Source: Pectobacterium parmentieri (lineage in GTDB: Bacteria; Pseudomonadota; Gammaproteobacteria; Enterobacterales; Enterobacteriaceae). From it: a stretch of 64,000 nucleotides of DNA. The stretch is from positions 1,178,001 to 1,242,000 of the forward strand of contig NZ_CP015749.1 of NCBI RefSeq assembly GCF_001742145.1. Reading direction: 5' to 3'. This document shows, piece by piece, positions 49,593-59,081 of the stretch; the first letter of the stretch is position 1; each line of letters opens with the position of its first letter. The position numbers and the translations under genes were made by a program. The notes under the pieces were generated by a model. The model ran no database searches. It had not been told where the DNA came from and was given only the letters and a program-made list of their open reading frames with translations.

Positions 49593-51083
49593 ATGTTTAC
49601 GCCGGTTATTTTGGCAATCGATGAAGGGACGACGAACGCCAAGGCGATTGCCGTCGATGAGCGGGGGAGCATTCTGGCTAAAGCGTCGATCGCTTTGCAG
49701 GTCACGCACCCGCAACCGGGTAGGGCCGAACAGGATGCGATGGCGATTTGGCGTGCAGTTTGTCAGGCCGCTGAAGCCTGCCTGTCGTCATTACACCGCG
49801 CTCAGGTGGTAGGCGTTGCCATCAGCAATCAGCGTGAGTCGGTGCTGATTTGGGACAGGAAAACCGGAAATCCGCTGACGCCGCTGGTCAGTTGGCAAGA
49901 TCGCCGTGCCGAAAAATTCTGTCAGGCGCTACAGGGAAGTGCAGAGGCACGTTTGATCGAATCCCGTACCGGACTGCAAGTCGATCCGCTTTTTCCCGCG
50001 GCCAAACTTCATGCCATGCTGGCGGAATTGCCAAACGGCGTTGCCCGAGCGATGCAGGGGGAACTGTGCATCGGGACAGTGGATTGTTGGCTGAACTGGC
50101 AGTTTAGTGGGGGACGAGCGTACTCCACCGACTATTCCAATGCCGCGAGAACCCAGTTATTCAATATCCACCGTGGCTGCTGGGACGAGGATCTGCTGGC
50201 GCTATTCGGTATTCCCAGCGTTTGTCTGCCTGCCGTCACGCCTTCCTCAGCGTTACATGGTCACACTGGCGTGACGGGTATCAGCGGGCTGTCTGCTGGT
50301 GTACCGATTGTGGCGCTGATTGGCGATTCCCATGCTGCGCTGTACGGGCAGGGCATCAACCAAAGTGGTGCAATCAAGGCGACATACGGAACCGGCTCGT
50401 CGCTGATGACCACCATCAATACACCACATCTTCACGCCGCTGGGCTCAGCACCACGATTGCCTGGCACGATGGCGAACTGCGCTACGCATTGGAAGGCAA
50501 TATCACCCATACCGGTTCGGGATTTGCCTGGATTGGTCAGATGCTGGGCGTCCCATCCGTTACACAACTGACCGAACTGGCGCTCAGCGCCGAATCAAAT
50601 CAGGGCGTCTTCTTTATTCCTGCCTTATCCGGGCTGGGCGCACCCTATTGGGATGTGCAAGCGCGCGGCCTGCTGTGCGGTTTATGCGATGCCACCACAC
50701 CCGCCATCATCGCCCGTGCCGGACTTGAAGCGATTGCGTATCAAATTGCCGACGTCTTTTTCGCGATGGAGCAGGCATCGCAGGCCGCGTTACCCGCGCT
50801 GCGTGTCGATGGTGGCGCGACGCAAAACCGCTGGCTGATGCAGTTTCAGGCCGACTTATTACAACGCCCTCTGATTCGCAATCACAACGCAGAAGTGTCT
50901 GCGCTGGGGGCGGCCTATCTGGGCGGAAAGATGTTGGGATGGTGGGAGCACAACGAACAGATCGCCGCGCTGCCGAGAGAGGTCGAAATTATCGAACCGT
51001 CGGCGGTGAATCACGGGGTTTTGGAGAGCTATCAACAGTGGCGAACGGCGGTGGCGCGTGCGCGTCTGCGGCCTGAATCATGA
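49593..51083 (+). CDS. aplK: FGGY-family carbohydrate kinase (apulose kinase)
   Basis: 496 residues from the second of two tandem ATGs (49590, 49593), better spaced from GGGAGG. N-terminal phosphate loop AIDEGTTNAKAIAVDE, glycerol/xylulokinase-like NQRESVLIWDRKTG, catalytic-Asp region GDSHAALYGQG and ATP-site TYGTGSS, DGGATQNRWLMQFQAD. Phosphorylates a ketopentose; in this setting D-apulose to apulose 4-phosphate. Glycerol kinase or xylulokinase are family alternatives. Confidence 0.82.
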   Translation: MFTPVILAIDEGTTNAKAIAVDERGSILAKASIALQVTHPQPGRAEQDAMAIWRAVCQAAEACLSSLHRAQVVGVAISNQRESVLIWDRKTGNPLTPLVSWQDRRAEKFCQALQGSAEARLIESRTGLQVDPLFPAAKLHAMLAELPNGVARAMQGELCIGTVDCWLNWQFSGGRAYSTDYSNAARTQLFNIHRGCWDEDLLALFGIPSVCLPAVTPSSALHGHTGVTGISGLSAGVPIVALIGDSHAALYGQGINQSGAIKATYGTGSSLMTTINTPHLHAAGLSTTIAWHDGELRYALEGNITHTGSGFAWIGQMLGVPSVTQLTELALSAESNQGVFFIPALSGLGAPYWDVQARGLLCGLCDATTPAIIARAGLEAIAYQIADVFFAMEQASQAALPALRVDGGATQNRWLMQFQADLLQRPLIRNHNAEVSALGAAYLGGKMLGWWEHNEQIAALPREVEIIEPSAVNHGVLESYQQWRTAVARARLRPES

Positions 51084-51183
51084 TTATTTTTAGCAGTAAG
51101 AAATGTTAACAGTAAGAACCTATCCGATACGCAAGAAAGATAAGCAGCTCAATACCATTACAAATCTATGAGGTGACTTTATT

Positions 51184-52182
51184 ATGGCAACGTATACCTA
51201 CCCTGAATTTGGTGCCGGTTTGTGGCATTTCGCGAATTATATCGATCGCTACGCGGTGGACGGCTACGGCCCGGCCTTGAGCACGATCGATCAAATCAAA
51301 GCGGCAAAAGAGGTCGGAGAGCTTTCCTACGTCGATCTGCCTTATCCCTTCACGCCGGGCGTCACACTCAGCGAAGTGAAGGATGCGCTGAAGGATGCGG
51401 GTCTGAAAGCGATTGGCATCACACCGGAAATTTACCTGCAAAAGTGGTCGCGTGGCGCTTTCACCAATCCCGATCCGGCCGCGCGGGCTGCGGCGTTTGA
51501 ACTGATGCATGAATCTGCTGGCATTGTGCGTGAACTGGGAGCGAATTACGTCAAAGTCTGGCCGGGGCAGGATGGCTGGGATTATCCATTCCAGGTCAGC
51601 CATAAAAACCTGTGGAAGCTGGCGGTTGATGGTATGCGCGATCTCGCTGGCGCTAACCCGGATGTGAAATTCGCCATCGAATACAAGCCGCGTGAACCGC
51701 GTGTGAAAATGACCTGGGATTCCGCAGCGCGAACGCTGCTGGGGATTGAAGATATCGGGTTAGATAACGTTGGCGTGCTACTGGACTTCGGCCATGCGCT
51801 GTATGGCGGTGAATCACCAGCGGATTCTGCCCAGTTGATTATCGATCGCGGTCGGCTGTTCGGCATGGATGTGAATGACAATTTGCGCGGTTGGGATGAT
51901 GATTTGGTGGTCGGTACGGTGCACATGACCGAGATTTTCGAGTTTTTCTACGTGCTGAAAATCAACAATTGGCAGGGCGTGTGGCAGCTCGATCAGTTCC
52001 CGTTCCGTGAGAATCACGTCGAGGCGGCGCAACTGTCTATTCGTTTCTTGAAGCATATCTATCGTGCGCTGGATAAACTGGATATTCCGGCGCTTCAGGC
52101 GGCACAGGAAGCGCAAAACCCGTTACAGGCTCAGCGGATTGTACAGGACGCGCTGCTGTCATCCATTAACGTTAGCGAGTAG
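51184..52182 (+). CDS. apsI: Sugar isomerase, xylose-isomerase-like TIM barrel (D-apiose isomerase)
   Basis: 332 residues, AP-endonuclease-2/xylose-isomerase-like barrel. Probable metal ligands are the Glu in [12 protein letters not shown], Asp/His in [12 protein letters not shown], and Asp in FGMDVNDN. It is 100 bases downstream of the kinase, with GAGGTGAC ahead. Matches in length and context the D-apiose isomerase described in Pectobacterium, which makes D-apulose. Confidence 0.82.
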   Translation: MATYTYPEFGAGLWHFANYIDRYAVDGYGPALSTIDQIKAAKEVGELSYVDLPYPFTPGVTLSEVKDALKDAGLKAIGITPEIYLQKWSRGAFTNPDPAARAAAFELMHESAGIVRELGANYVKVWPGQDGWDYPFQVSHKNLWKLAVDGMRDLAGANPDVKFAIEYKPREPRVKMTWDSAARTLLGIEDIGLDNVGVLLDFGHALYGGESPADSAQLIIDRGRLFGMDVNDNLRGWDDDLVVGTVHMTEIFEFFYVLKINNWQGVWQLDQFPFRENHVEAAQLSIRFLKHIYRALDKLDIPALQAAQEAQNPLQAQRIVQDALLSSINVSE

Positions 52183-52299
52183 CGGCGGTACGGTTCGTCA
52201 GGCTTGGAATAGGGGAATTATTCTGCGCCTGACGTTATCGTGGCTCTATCTCTGCGGTACATCACACCCAACGGCACAAACCGCTGGGTGATAAGTCTA

Positions 52300-53244
52300 T
52301 TAGATCAGCGTCTCGGCGGTTAACCGATCGGTAATCAACACATCAATGTAGTGGCCGATTAATGCGCCACGAATCGCCGCACTTTTCTCGATACCGCCTG
52401 CCAGTGCTACCACGCGCGGACACAGACGTAGCTGTGGTAACGCCATACCAATCACCGGATCTTCATCGTCTTGTAACACCGGTTCGCCTTCCGCATTGTA
52501 GTAATGCAGGCATAAATCCCCCACGGCACCGCGTTCGGCCAACTGGTGTAGCATCGCTTCGTGATAATAGTTACCGGAATTTTTCAGTAATTGCGACGGC
52601 TCCAGCACGCCGATGCCCACGAGCGCCAGGCTCACTTCGCTAAATTTGTCGACCACGCTGGAAACCTCATCGCTGGTCACCAAACGGGCGCGATCTTCCA
52701 CCGAACGTTCAATGCTCTGCGCGGGTAAGAGATAGGCCGGACAACTTAATTGGTTGGCTAACGTTTGTGTCAGAATGGTCGCCTGCACATTGCCGTTTGG
52801 CCCCACGCCGCCTAACAGTTGGATTACGCCCTGTGCTTTGACGCTTTGCGGATGCAGGCTATCCACCATCGCCCGCAGCGTGCTACTCCAGGATGAGATA
52901 CCGACCAAATCGTCAGGACGGATGCTGGTTTGGACATAGTGCGCGGCCGCGGAACCAATTGCCTGCTTGATTTGTGCCAACGTGGCGTTGTCGGCGACAT
53001 CCACCACGATGGCCTGATCGATGCCATAACGCTTTTGAATCGCGGATTCCAGCCCCATGAACATGTTCGGGGGTTGAATTACGCTGATTTTGACCACACC
53101 TTCTTTAACACAGCGCGTGATAGCGCGGGATACAAAAGACTGTGACAAATGGAGTGATGCGGCAATTTCTGCTTGTTTCATCCCTTCGCTATAATAGAGC
53201 GTAGCGATCTTGACCAATAATCGCTGTTCGTCCTGCTTTGACAT
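52300..53244 (-). CDS. SorC-family sugar-responsive transcriptional regulator
   Basis: 314 residues from ATG 53244 with GGGGGAAAG ahead; the 80-codon extension upstream is rejected. N-terminal helix-turn-helix (MKQAEIAASLHLSQSFVSRAI) and a sugar-phosphate-binding domain with GGVGPNGNVQ and the C-terminal AGGIEKSAAIRGALIGHYIDVLITD. It is convergent with the island's metabolic genes and most likely controls them through the TTGAAT-N4-ATTCAA sites (inference). Confidence 0.88.
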   Translation of the reverse strand: MSKQDEQRLLVKIATLYYSEGMKQAEIAASLHLSQSFVSRAITRCVKEGVVKISVIQPPNMFMGLESAIQKRYGIDQAIVVDVADNATLAQIKQAIGSAAAHYVQTSIRPDDLVGISSWSSTLRAMVDSLHPQSVKAQGVIQLLGGVGPNGNVQATILTQTLANQLSCPAYLLPAQSIERSVEDRARLVTSDEVSSVVDKFSEVSLALVGIGVLEPSQLLKNSGNYYHEAMLHQLAERGAVGDLCLHYYNAEGEPVLQDDEDPVIGMALPQLRLCPRVVALAGGIEKSAAIRGALIGHYIDVLITDRLTAETLI

Positions 53245-53496
53245 GACTTTCCCCCTTGCTGACATGCTGCTGTCATTTTTATTCAGCACAGAATAAATAA
53301 CAAGCGCAGACGGCAGTGGCGTGCGGTTCTTATTTTCGGCTTTCGTACCGTGATAAGAGTGATGGCAAAGACGATGGCAAAAAATCGGACTGATACCATG
53401 ATTTCCCTGTCTGTGCTGGACATGGTAATTTAATGGGGTTGGTCGCCAAAATTTGGCATAATTCATCCGGTTAATGGATATCACAGGAAGGAAAAT

Positions 53497-53802
53497 GTGA
53501 AATATTTGCTGATTTTTTTACTCGTGCTAGCGATATTCATCATTTCTGTCACACTGGGTGCGCACAACGATCAGGTTGTGACATTTAACTATCTGCTGGC
53601 GCAGGGGGAGTATCCTATCTCCACACTGCTCGCCACGCTATTTGCTCTGGGCTTTGGCCTTGGCTGGGTTATTTGTGGTCTGTTTTATCTGCGTCAACGC
53701 ATTGCGCTTGGCCGTGCACAACGTAAAATCAAGCGTCTGGAACAACAGCTTTCTACCTCCACCGAGGAGAATGTGGTGCCAGAGCAGACGGTCACCCACT
53801 AA
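53497..53802 (+). CDS. lapA: Lipopolysaccharide assembly protein A
   Basis: 101 residues: two membrane segments (about 2-22 and 43-63) and a basic coiled-coil tail (RAQRKIKRLEQQLS). Partner of LapB in control of LpxC proteolysis by FtsH. Resumes E. coli synteny after the apiose island. Confidence 0.93.
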   Translation: MKYLLIFLLVLAIFIISVTLGAHNDQVVTFNYLLAQGEYPISTLLATLFALGFGLGWVICGLFYLRQRIALGRAQRKIKRLEQQLSTSTEENVVPEQTVTH

Positions 53803-53814
53803 GGAATTCTCTCT

Positions 53815-54984
53815 ATGTTAGAACTGCTGTTTCTGTTGCTGCCCGTGGCCGCTGCTTATGGCTGGTACATGGGTCGCAGAGGTGCGCAGCAGGACAAAGA
53901 GCAGGAATCCAACCGCCTGTCCCGTGAGTACGTCACCGGGGTCAATTTTCTGTTGTCTAATCAGCAGGATAAGGCGGTGGAACTGTTCCTCGACATGCTC
54001 AAGGACGACAGCAACACTTTTGAAGCCCATCTTACACTCGGCAATTTGTTTCGTTCGCGTGGCGAAGTTGACCGTGCGATCCGCATCCATCAGGCGCTGA
54101 CCGAAAGCGCATCATTAACGTTTGAACAACGCCTGTTAGCAGTGCAACAACTGGGCCGTGACTATATGGTAGCGGGGTTGTATGACCGCGCCGAAGAGAT
54201 TTTCAATCAGTTGGTGGATGAAGAAGATTTTCGACGCAGCGCCTTGCAGCAACTATTGCAAATCCATCAGGCAACCAGTGACTGGCAGACGGCAATCGAT
54301 GTTGCGGAAAAACTGGTCAAGATGGGTAAAGATCAGCTCCGTGTGGACATTGCTCATTTTTACTGCGAGTTGGCACTACTGGCGATGGGCAGCGACGATT
54401 TGGATAAAGCGCTAACGCTCTTGAAGAAAGGGGCGACGGCGGACAAGCAGTGCGCTCGTGCGTCTATCATGATGGGACGTATCTACATGGCACAGCAGGA
54501 TCATTCGCGCGCTGTGGAAGCGTTGCGACAGGTTCTCGATCAGGATAAAGAGCTAGTTAGTGAAACGCTGCCGATGCTACAGGAGTGTTATCAGCATTTA
54601 GATAAACTCCTGGATTGGGCGAACTTCCTCAAACGCTGCGTGGAAGAAAACACCGGCGCGACGGCGGAATTGATGCTGGCCGACATCCTCGAAAAAGAAG
54701 AGGGTGCGGAGGTCGCACAGGCTTATATTAACCGGCAGCTTCAACGCCACCCCACGATGCGCGTGTTCCATCGCCTGATGGATTTTCACCTGCATGAAGC
54801 GGAAGACGGGCGAACAAAAGAAAATCTTCAGGGATTGCGTGACATGGTGGGCGAACAAATTCGTACCAAACCTCGCTACAACTGCCGTAAATGCGGTTTC
54901 ACGTCACAATCACTCTATTGGCAATGTCCTTCCTGCCGTACCTGGGCCAGCGTGAAGCCGATCCGTGGGTTAGATGGGCAATAA
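53815..54984 (+). CDS. lapB: Lipopolysaccharide assembly protein B
   Basis: 389 residues as in E. coli. An N-terminal membrane anchor (LLFLLLPVAAAYGWYMGRR), TPR repeats (about 35-330) and a C-terminal rubredoxin-like metal knuckle CRKCGF...CPSC. It adapts LpxC to FtsH and ties LPS synthesis to demand. Twelve bases after lapA. Confidence 0.95.
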   Translation: MLELLFLLLPVAAAYGWYMGRRGAQQDKEQESNRLSREYVTGVNFLLSNQQDKAVELFLDMLKDDSNTFEAHLTLGNLFRSRGEVDRAIRIHQALTESASLTFEQRLLAVQQLGRDYMVAGLYDRAEEIFNQLVDEEDFRRSALQQLLQIHQATSDWQTAIDVAEKLVKMGKDQLRVDIAHFYCELALLAMGSDDLDKALTLLKKGATADKQCARASIMMGRIYMAQQDHSRAVEALRQVLDQDKELVSETLPMLQECYQHLDKLLDWANFLKRCVEENTGATAELMLADILEKEEGAEVAQAYINRQLQRHPTMRVFHRLMDFHLHEAEDGRTKENLQGLRDMVGEQIRTKPRYNCRKCGFTSQSLYWQCPSCRTWASVKPIRGLDGQ

Positions 54985-55168
54985 TATCTCGCGATACCAA
55001 GGGGGCCATTATTTTAATGCCTTTTAGTTACAACATACAATACGTTGTGTCTGATTTCCGTTTCAGCTAACGTCTTTAATGGCATTCGTCTTCAGGCTGC
55101 TGGGATTTCAGGGACGGGACATGTAGAATGCGGCGGGAATTTTGGTTTCGCAAAAGACTGGGTGACGA

Positions 55169-55912
55169 ATGAAAAACGAGAATCTACAGCAAAAGAATCA
55201 AGCGGTATCATCCCCGATTGTTGTCGCGTTGGACTACGCTAGTCAGGATGCGGCGCTGTCGTTTGTTGACCGTATCGATCCGCAAGATTGCCGTTTGAAG
55301 GTAGGCAAAGAAATGTTTACCTTATTTGGCCCACAATTCGTGCAGACGTTACAGCAGCGCGGCTTTGATGTGTTTCTCGATCTGAAATTCCACGATATTC
55401 CGAACACCGTCGCTCACGCCGTGGCAGCATCTGCCGATCTTGGCGTGTGGATGGTGAATGTTCACGCCAGCGGCGGTTCACGCATGATGGCGGCAGCGAA
55501 AGAAGCGTTGGTGCCGTTTGGTAAAGATGCGCCATTGTTGATTGCCGTAACTGTGTTGACCAGTATGGACGAAGAGGATTTACGCGGGCTTGGCATTACC
55601 GTCAGCCCTGCTGAGCAGGCGGAAAGACTGGCTGTGCTAACGTACAACAGCGGGCTGGATGGCGTGGTGTGTTCTGCGCATGAAGCACAGCGGTTGAAGC
55701 AGGTATGTGGTCAGTCATTTAAGCTGGTCACGCCGGGGATTCGCCCTGCTGGCAGCGATGTTGGCGATCAGCGCCGTATCATGACGCCCGTTCAGGCACA
55801 GCAGGTGGGCGTAGATTATATGGTGATTGGGCGTCCGATCACCCAATCTGCCGAGCCAGCGCAGACGCTGCGTGATATTCGCGCTTCGTTGTTAAACGGT
55901 GCTTCATCATGA
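55169..55912 (+). CDS. pyrF: Orotidine 5'-phosphate decarboxylase
   Basis: 247 residues. [22 protein letters not shown] and the catalytic [11 protein letters not shown] are conserved; C-terminal [12 protein letters not shown] binds phosphate. It makes UMP. Its stop overlaps yciH by four bases (ATGA). Confidence 0.97.
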   Translation: MKNENLQQKNQAVSSPIVVALDYASQDAALSFVDRIDPQDCRLKVGKEMFTLFGPQFVQTLQQRGFDVFLDLKFHDIPNTVAHAVAASADLGVWMVNVHASGGSRMMAAAKEALVPFGKDAPLLIAVTVLTSMDEEDLRGLGITVSPAEQAERLAVLTYNSGLDGVVCSAHEAQRLKQVCGQSFKLVTPGIRPAGSDVGDQRRIMTPVQAQQVGVDYMVIGRPITQSAEPAQTLRDIRASLLNGASS

Positions 55913-56238
55913 ATCATGATAAGAACAGTCAACTGGTTTACTCCACAGAAACCGGGCGCATTACGCCGGAAGAAGAAAAAGTAGTTCGACCAAAAGGCGA
56001 TGGTATCGTGCGTATCCAGCGCCAGACCAGTGGGCGCAAAGGCAAGGGCGTATGCCTGATTAGCGGCCTCGACCTTGATGATGCTGCGCTGGATAAACTG
56101 GCTGCTGAGTTGAAGAAAAAATGCGGCTGCGGCGGTTCAGTGAAAGAAGGCGTGATAGAAATTCAGGGAGATAAGCGCGACCTGCTAAAACAACTTCTGG
56201 AAGCGAAAGGGATGAAGGTCAAGCTGGCCGGCGGTTAA
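55909..56238 (+). CDS. yciH: SUI1/eIF1-like translation factor YciH
   Basis: 109 residues with the SUI1 fold: [40 protein letters not shown]. Related to eIF1; in E. coli it influences initiation fidelity and stress translation. Overlaps pyrF. Confidence 0.95.
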   Translation: MNHDKNSQLVYSTETGRITPEEEKVVRPKGDGIVRIQRQTSGRKGKGVCLISGLDLDDAALDKLAAELKKKCGCGGSVKEGVIEIQGDKRDLLKQLLEAKGMKVKLAGG

Positions 56239-56245
56239 GTATAAA

Positions 56246-56277
56246 AGCAGCAGGTTTACTCCCGTGAGCCTGCTGCT
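56246..56277. terminator. Terminator between yciH and osmB
   Basis: AGCAGCAGG and CCTGCTGCT form a stem in the convergent gap; T-runs are short. Confidence 0.6.
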
Positions 56278-56286
56278 ATAAATTTG

Positions 56287-56502
56287 TTATTTATCGACCT
56301 GACGGCCAATCAGCCCGCCGATGGCAGCACCGCCCAGCGTTCCTAATGTTCCGCCATCCGTTAAGATAGCCCCACCAACCGCGCCGGCACCGGCACCAAT
56401 TGCGGTATTACGGTCACGTTTGGACATGTTTGAACAACCTGCGAGCGTAACAGCGAGCGTAATTGCCAGAGCGGCTGTCGCAAAACGTTTGTTTAATTTC
56501 AT
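56287..56502 (-). CDS. osmB: Osmotically inducible lipoprotein B
   Basis: 71 residues. Lipobox LAGC, then SNMSKRDRNTAIGAGAGAVGG and a glycine zipper, as in E. coli OsmB (72). Outer-membrane lipoprotein induced by osmotic and envelope stress. The 336-base gap to araD (56503-56838) holds both divergent promoters and no gene. Confidence 0.95.
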   Translation of the reverse strand: MKLNKRFATAALAITLAVTLAGCSNMSKRDRNTAIGAGAGAVGGAILTDGGTLGTLGGAAIGGLIGRQVDK

Positions 56503-56838
56503 TTTCTTCCCCTTTCTGCTCTTAGTCTCACGTTTCTTGTGAGGAAAATATCGAACAAAGTGATTTTTGCGGTATTAAATAAAGAAATGCAGCCTGTTAC
56601 CGCCTGATGACAAGTATAATCATCGGAAAAAACAGCAACAGGTAAAAACTCCTAATTCCCCGACGTTACTTTAACGATAGCAATATTTGATAAAATTGGC
56701 TGTTTTTTGCACAATTCTGTGGCGTGTCTCTTTCTTTTTCCCATAGCAGAACACCGCTAGGTCTTTAGCGATTTAGCCCATAGCGACGAACTCGTCAGGC
56801 CGCGAGAATGGTGTTATCGCGTCGATGGGAGGCTGATT

Positions 56839-57534
56839 ATGTTAGAAACGCTAAAAAGACAGGTGTTAGAAGCCAATTTGGCTCTGCCGCAGCATAATTT
56901 GGTGACGTTTACCTGGGGAAACGTCAGCGCGGTAGATCGGCAGCGTGGCCTGATGGTGATCAAACCTTCCGGCGTGGAGTATTCGGCCATGACGCTGGAG
57001 GATATGGTCGTCGTTGAACTGGAAAGCGGCAAAGTAGTGGAGGGGACGAAGAAGCCATCGTCAGATACCGATACTCACCGTGTGCTGTATCTGGAATTTG
57101 ATGATATCGGCGGTATTGTTCATACCCACTCCCGCCATGCCACGATATGGGCGCAGGCCGGTAAAGACATTCCCGCCTGGGGAACCACGCACGCGGACTA
57201 CTTTTATGGCCCCATTCCCTGTACGCGCCTGATGACGGACGAGGAAATCAACGGCCGCTATGAGTGGGATACGGGAACGGTGATCGTCGAAACTTTCCGC
57301 CAGCGCGGAATTTCTCCGGTGGATGTCCCGGCAGTGTTGGTTAATTCGCATGGCCCCTTTGCGTGGGGGAAGGATGCCGATAATGCGGTACACAATGCCG
57401 TAGTTCTGGAAGAACTTGCCTACATGGGGATTTTCTCACGCCAGTTAACGCCTCAGTTGGGTGAAATGCAGCAAACGCTGTTGGATAAACACTACTTGCG
57501 TAAGCATGGCAAGAATGCCTATTACGGACAGTAA
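56839..57534 (+). CDS. araD: L-ribulose-5-phosphate 4-epimerase
   Basis: 231 residues, equal to E. coli AraD. Class II aldolase/epimerase fold: [21 protein letters not shown], zinc site [12 protein letters not shown] (two His) with a further His in [10 protein letters not shown], and catalytic Asp in DTDTHR. It converts L-ribulose 5-phosphate to D-xylulose 5-phosphate. araB and araA are not in the window, so it is apart from the usual araBAD operon. UlaF and SgbE are close relatives but less similar. Confidence 0.88.
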   Translation: MLETLKRQVLEANLALPQHNLVTFTWGNVSAVDRQRGLMVIKPSGVEYSAMTLEDMVVVELESGKVVEGTKKPSSDTDTHRVLYLEFDDIGGIVHTHSRHATIWAQAGKDIPAWGTTHADYFYGPIPCTRLMTDEEINGRYEWDTGTVIVETFRQRGISPVDVPAVLVNSHGPFAWGKDADNAVHNAVVLEELAYMGIFSRQLTPQLGEMQQTLLDKHYLRKHGKNAYYGQ

Positions 57535-57607
57535 ACCACAGTAGCCCACTAGTTGTATTACCGGCAGGAAATATTCCTGCGCTTTCAAATAATGAAAGGA
57601 TACTCTT

Positions 57608-57634
57608 ACCCTGCCAGCATATTGCTTGCGGGGT
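57608..57634 (+). terminator. Probable terminator after araD
   Basis: ACCCTGCCAGCA and TGCTTGCGGGGT pair with one mismatch and one G-T, then GTTCTTCTATTTT. The rest of 57535-57831 shows no gene. Confidence 0.5.
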
Positions 57635-57831
57635 GTTCTTCTATTTTAAAATAAAAGGTTTTTTATTTTTCCTGTAGACAGTAATAAAATGTGAGCACTC
57701 TCACGCCGCGCAGGGCATAGCAGATTATTACTGGTCGCTAGCGAGACATTCATGACTGCGCTTTCTATTACAGGGTAACGTTGCTTGCATCAATACGGGC
57801 ATGTTTCCGGTAATGAGAACGCGAGGGTATC

Positions 57832-59064
57832 ATGATAGATTCAAATAAAAATTATTACATGAGCTGTTTGTTTTTCCTTTTTTTCTTCATCGGTTGGGGG
57901 TGCTGTTTCCCTTATTTATCATTATGGCTAACGGAAACCATTGGCATTAGCTATGGCGATGTTGGGCTGGTGTATTCCTTTACTGCCGTTGTGGCGGTAT
58001 GTGTTCAGCCATTATTCGGTTTTATTTCTGACAAACTTATTTATCGTAAGCATCTTATGTGGATGCTCGCTCTTATTATTACGTTTTTTGCACCTTATTG
58101 GATTTTCATCTTTGCTCCGCTATTAAAACTTAACGTCATTCTCGGTGCGTTTGCGGGCGGGATATATATCGGTATGGCTTACGGCGCAGGCTGCGGCATT
58201 TGTGAAGCGTATATTGATAAAGTCAGTCGGGCATCGGGTTTTGAATTCGGCCGTGCGAGAATGTTTGGCGGTATTGGTGCAGCATTAGGAGCTTTTGTTG
58301 CAGGAAAACTGTATGGCATTGATCAGAACCTGATCTTCTGGACAGCCAGTGCCGCAGGTGTGTGCTTATTATTTATTGTATGGAAAACGCAGGTTAACGC
58401 TTCTAATCCGCATACGCAGCAGGCACGTTCTAATTCACCAGTCACACTCAAAGAGGCGGTAGCACTGTTAAAGTTAAAAAGATTCTGGTTTTTTGCTATC
58501 TACATGATTGGTGTAGGGGCGGTCTATGAAACCTACGACCAGCAGTTCGCGATTTATTACACCCATTTCTTTGAAAACAAAGCTCGTGGTGCAGAAATTT
58601 TTGGCTATTTAACCACCGGGCAAATTTTCCTGGATGCCATGGTGATGTTTTTCGCCCCGTGGTTTGTGAATAAAATTGGGCCGAAAAATGCACTGCTCTA
58701 TTGCGGTTTTATTATGAGCTTTCGCATTATCGGTTCCGCATGGGCGGTTGGTCCAATATCTATTAGTTTAATTAAATTACTTCATGGGTTTGAAAGTTCA
58801 GTGCTGCTGGTTGCTGCCTTAAAATATATCATTGCGAATTTCAATCCGCTGCTTTCCGCTACGATATATCTTATTGGATTTCAATTCTCTAAAAGTTTCA
58901 GCTCGATTTTTCTATCCACCGGGATTGGTCACTTGTATCAGAAAATGGGATTTTCAAGTAGCTACCTGGTACTAGGAAGTGTCGCATTGTTCTTCACTGT
59001 TATTTCATTATTCACATTGGATAAAAATAGAGTGTTTGTCCATAAACCTGATTTTGTTTATTAA
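57832..59064 (+). CDS. Oligosaccharide:proton symporter, LacY family MFS
   Basis: 410 residues, twelve membrane segments. Strong LacY features: FFFIGWGCCFPYLSLWL, ICEAYIDKVSRASGFEFGRARMFGGIG, including the equivalents of substrate-binding Glu126 and Arg144, and YETYDQQFAIYY. It imports a galactoside or related disaccharide with protons. It is 17 bases before the GH42 gene, pointing to beta-galactosides. Confidence 0.92.
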   Translation: MIDSNKNYYMSCLFFLFFFIGWGCCFPYLSLWLTETIGISYGDVGLVYSFTAVVAVCVQPLFGFISDKLIYRKHLMWMLALIITFFAPYWIFIFAPLLKLNVILGAFAGGIYIGMAYGAGCGICEAYIDKVSRASGFEFGRARMFGGIGAALGAFVAGKLYGIDQNLIFWTASAAGVCLLFIVWKTQVNASNPHTQQARSNSPVTLKEAVALLKLKRFWFFAIYMIGVGAVYETYDQQFAIYYTHFFENKARGAEIFGYLTTGQIFLDAMVMFFAPWFVNKIGPKNALLYCGFIMSFRIIGSAWAVGPISISLIKLLHGFESSVLLVAALKYIIANFNPLLSATIYLIGFQFSKSFSSIFLSTGIGHLYQKMGFSSSYLVLGSVALFFTVISLFTLDKNRVFVHKPDFVY

Positions 59065-59081
59065 TTTAAGTAGGGGGCGGT

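Noticed and set aside
52264..52290. CACCCAACGG/CCGCTGGGTG hairpin between apsI and the regulator
   Set aside because: It could be a convergent terminator but the stem is imperfect and no T-tract follows on either strand.
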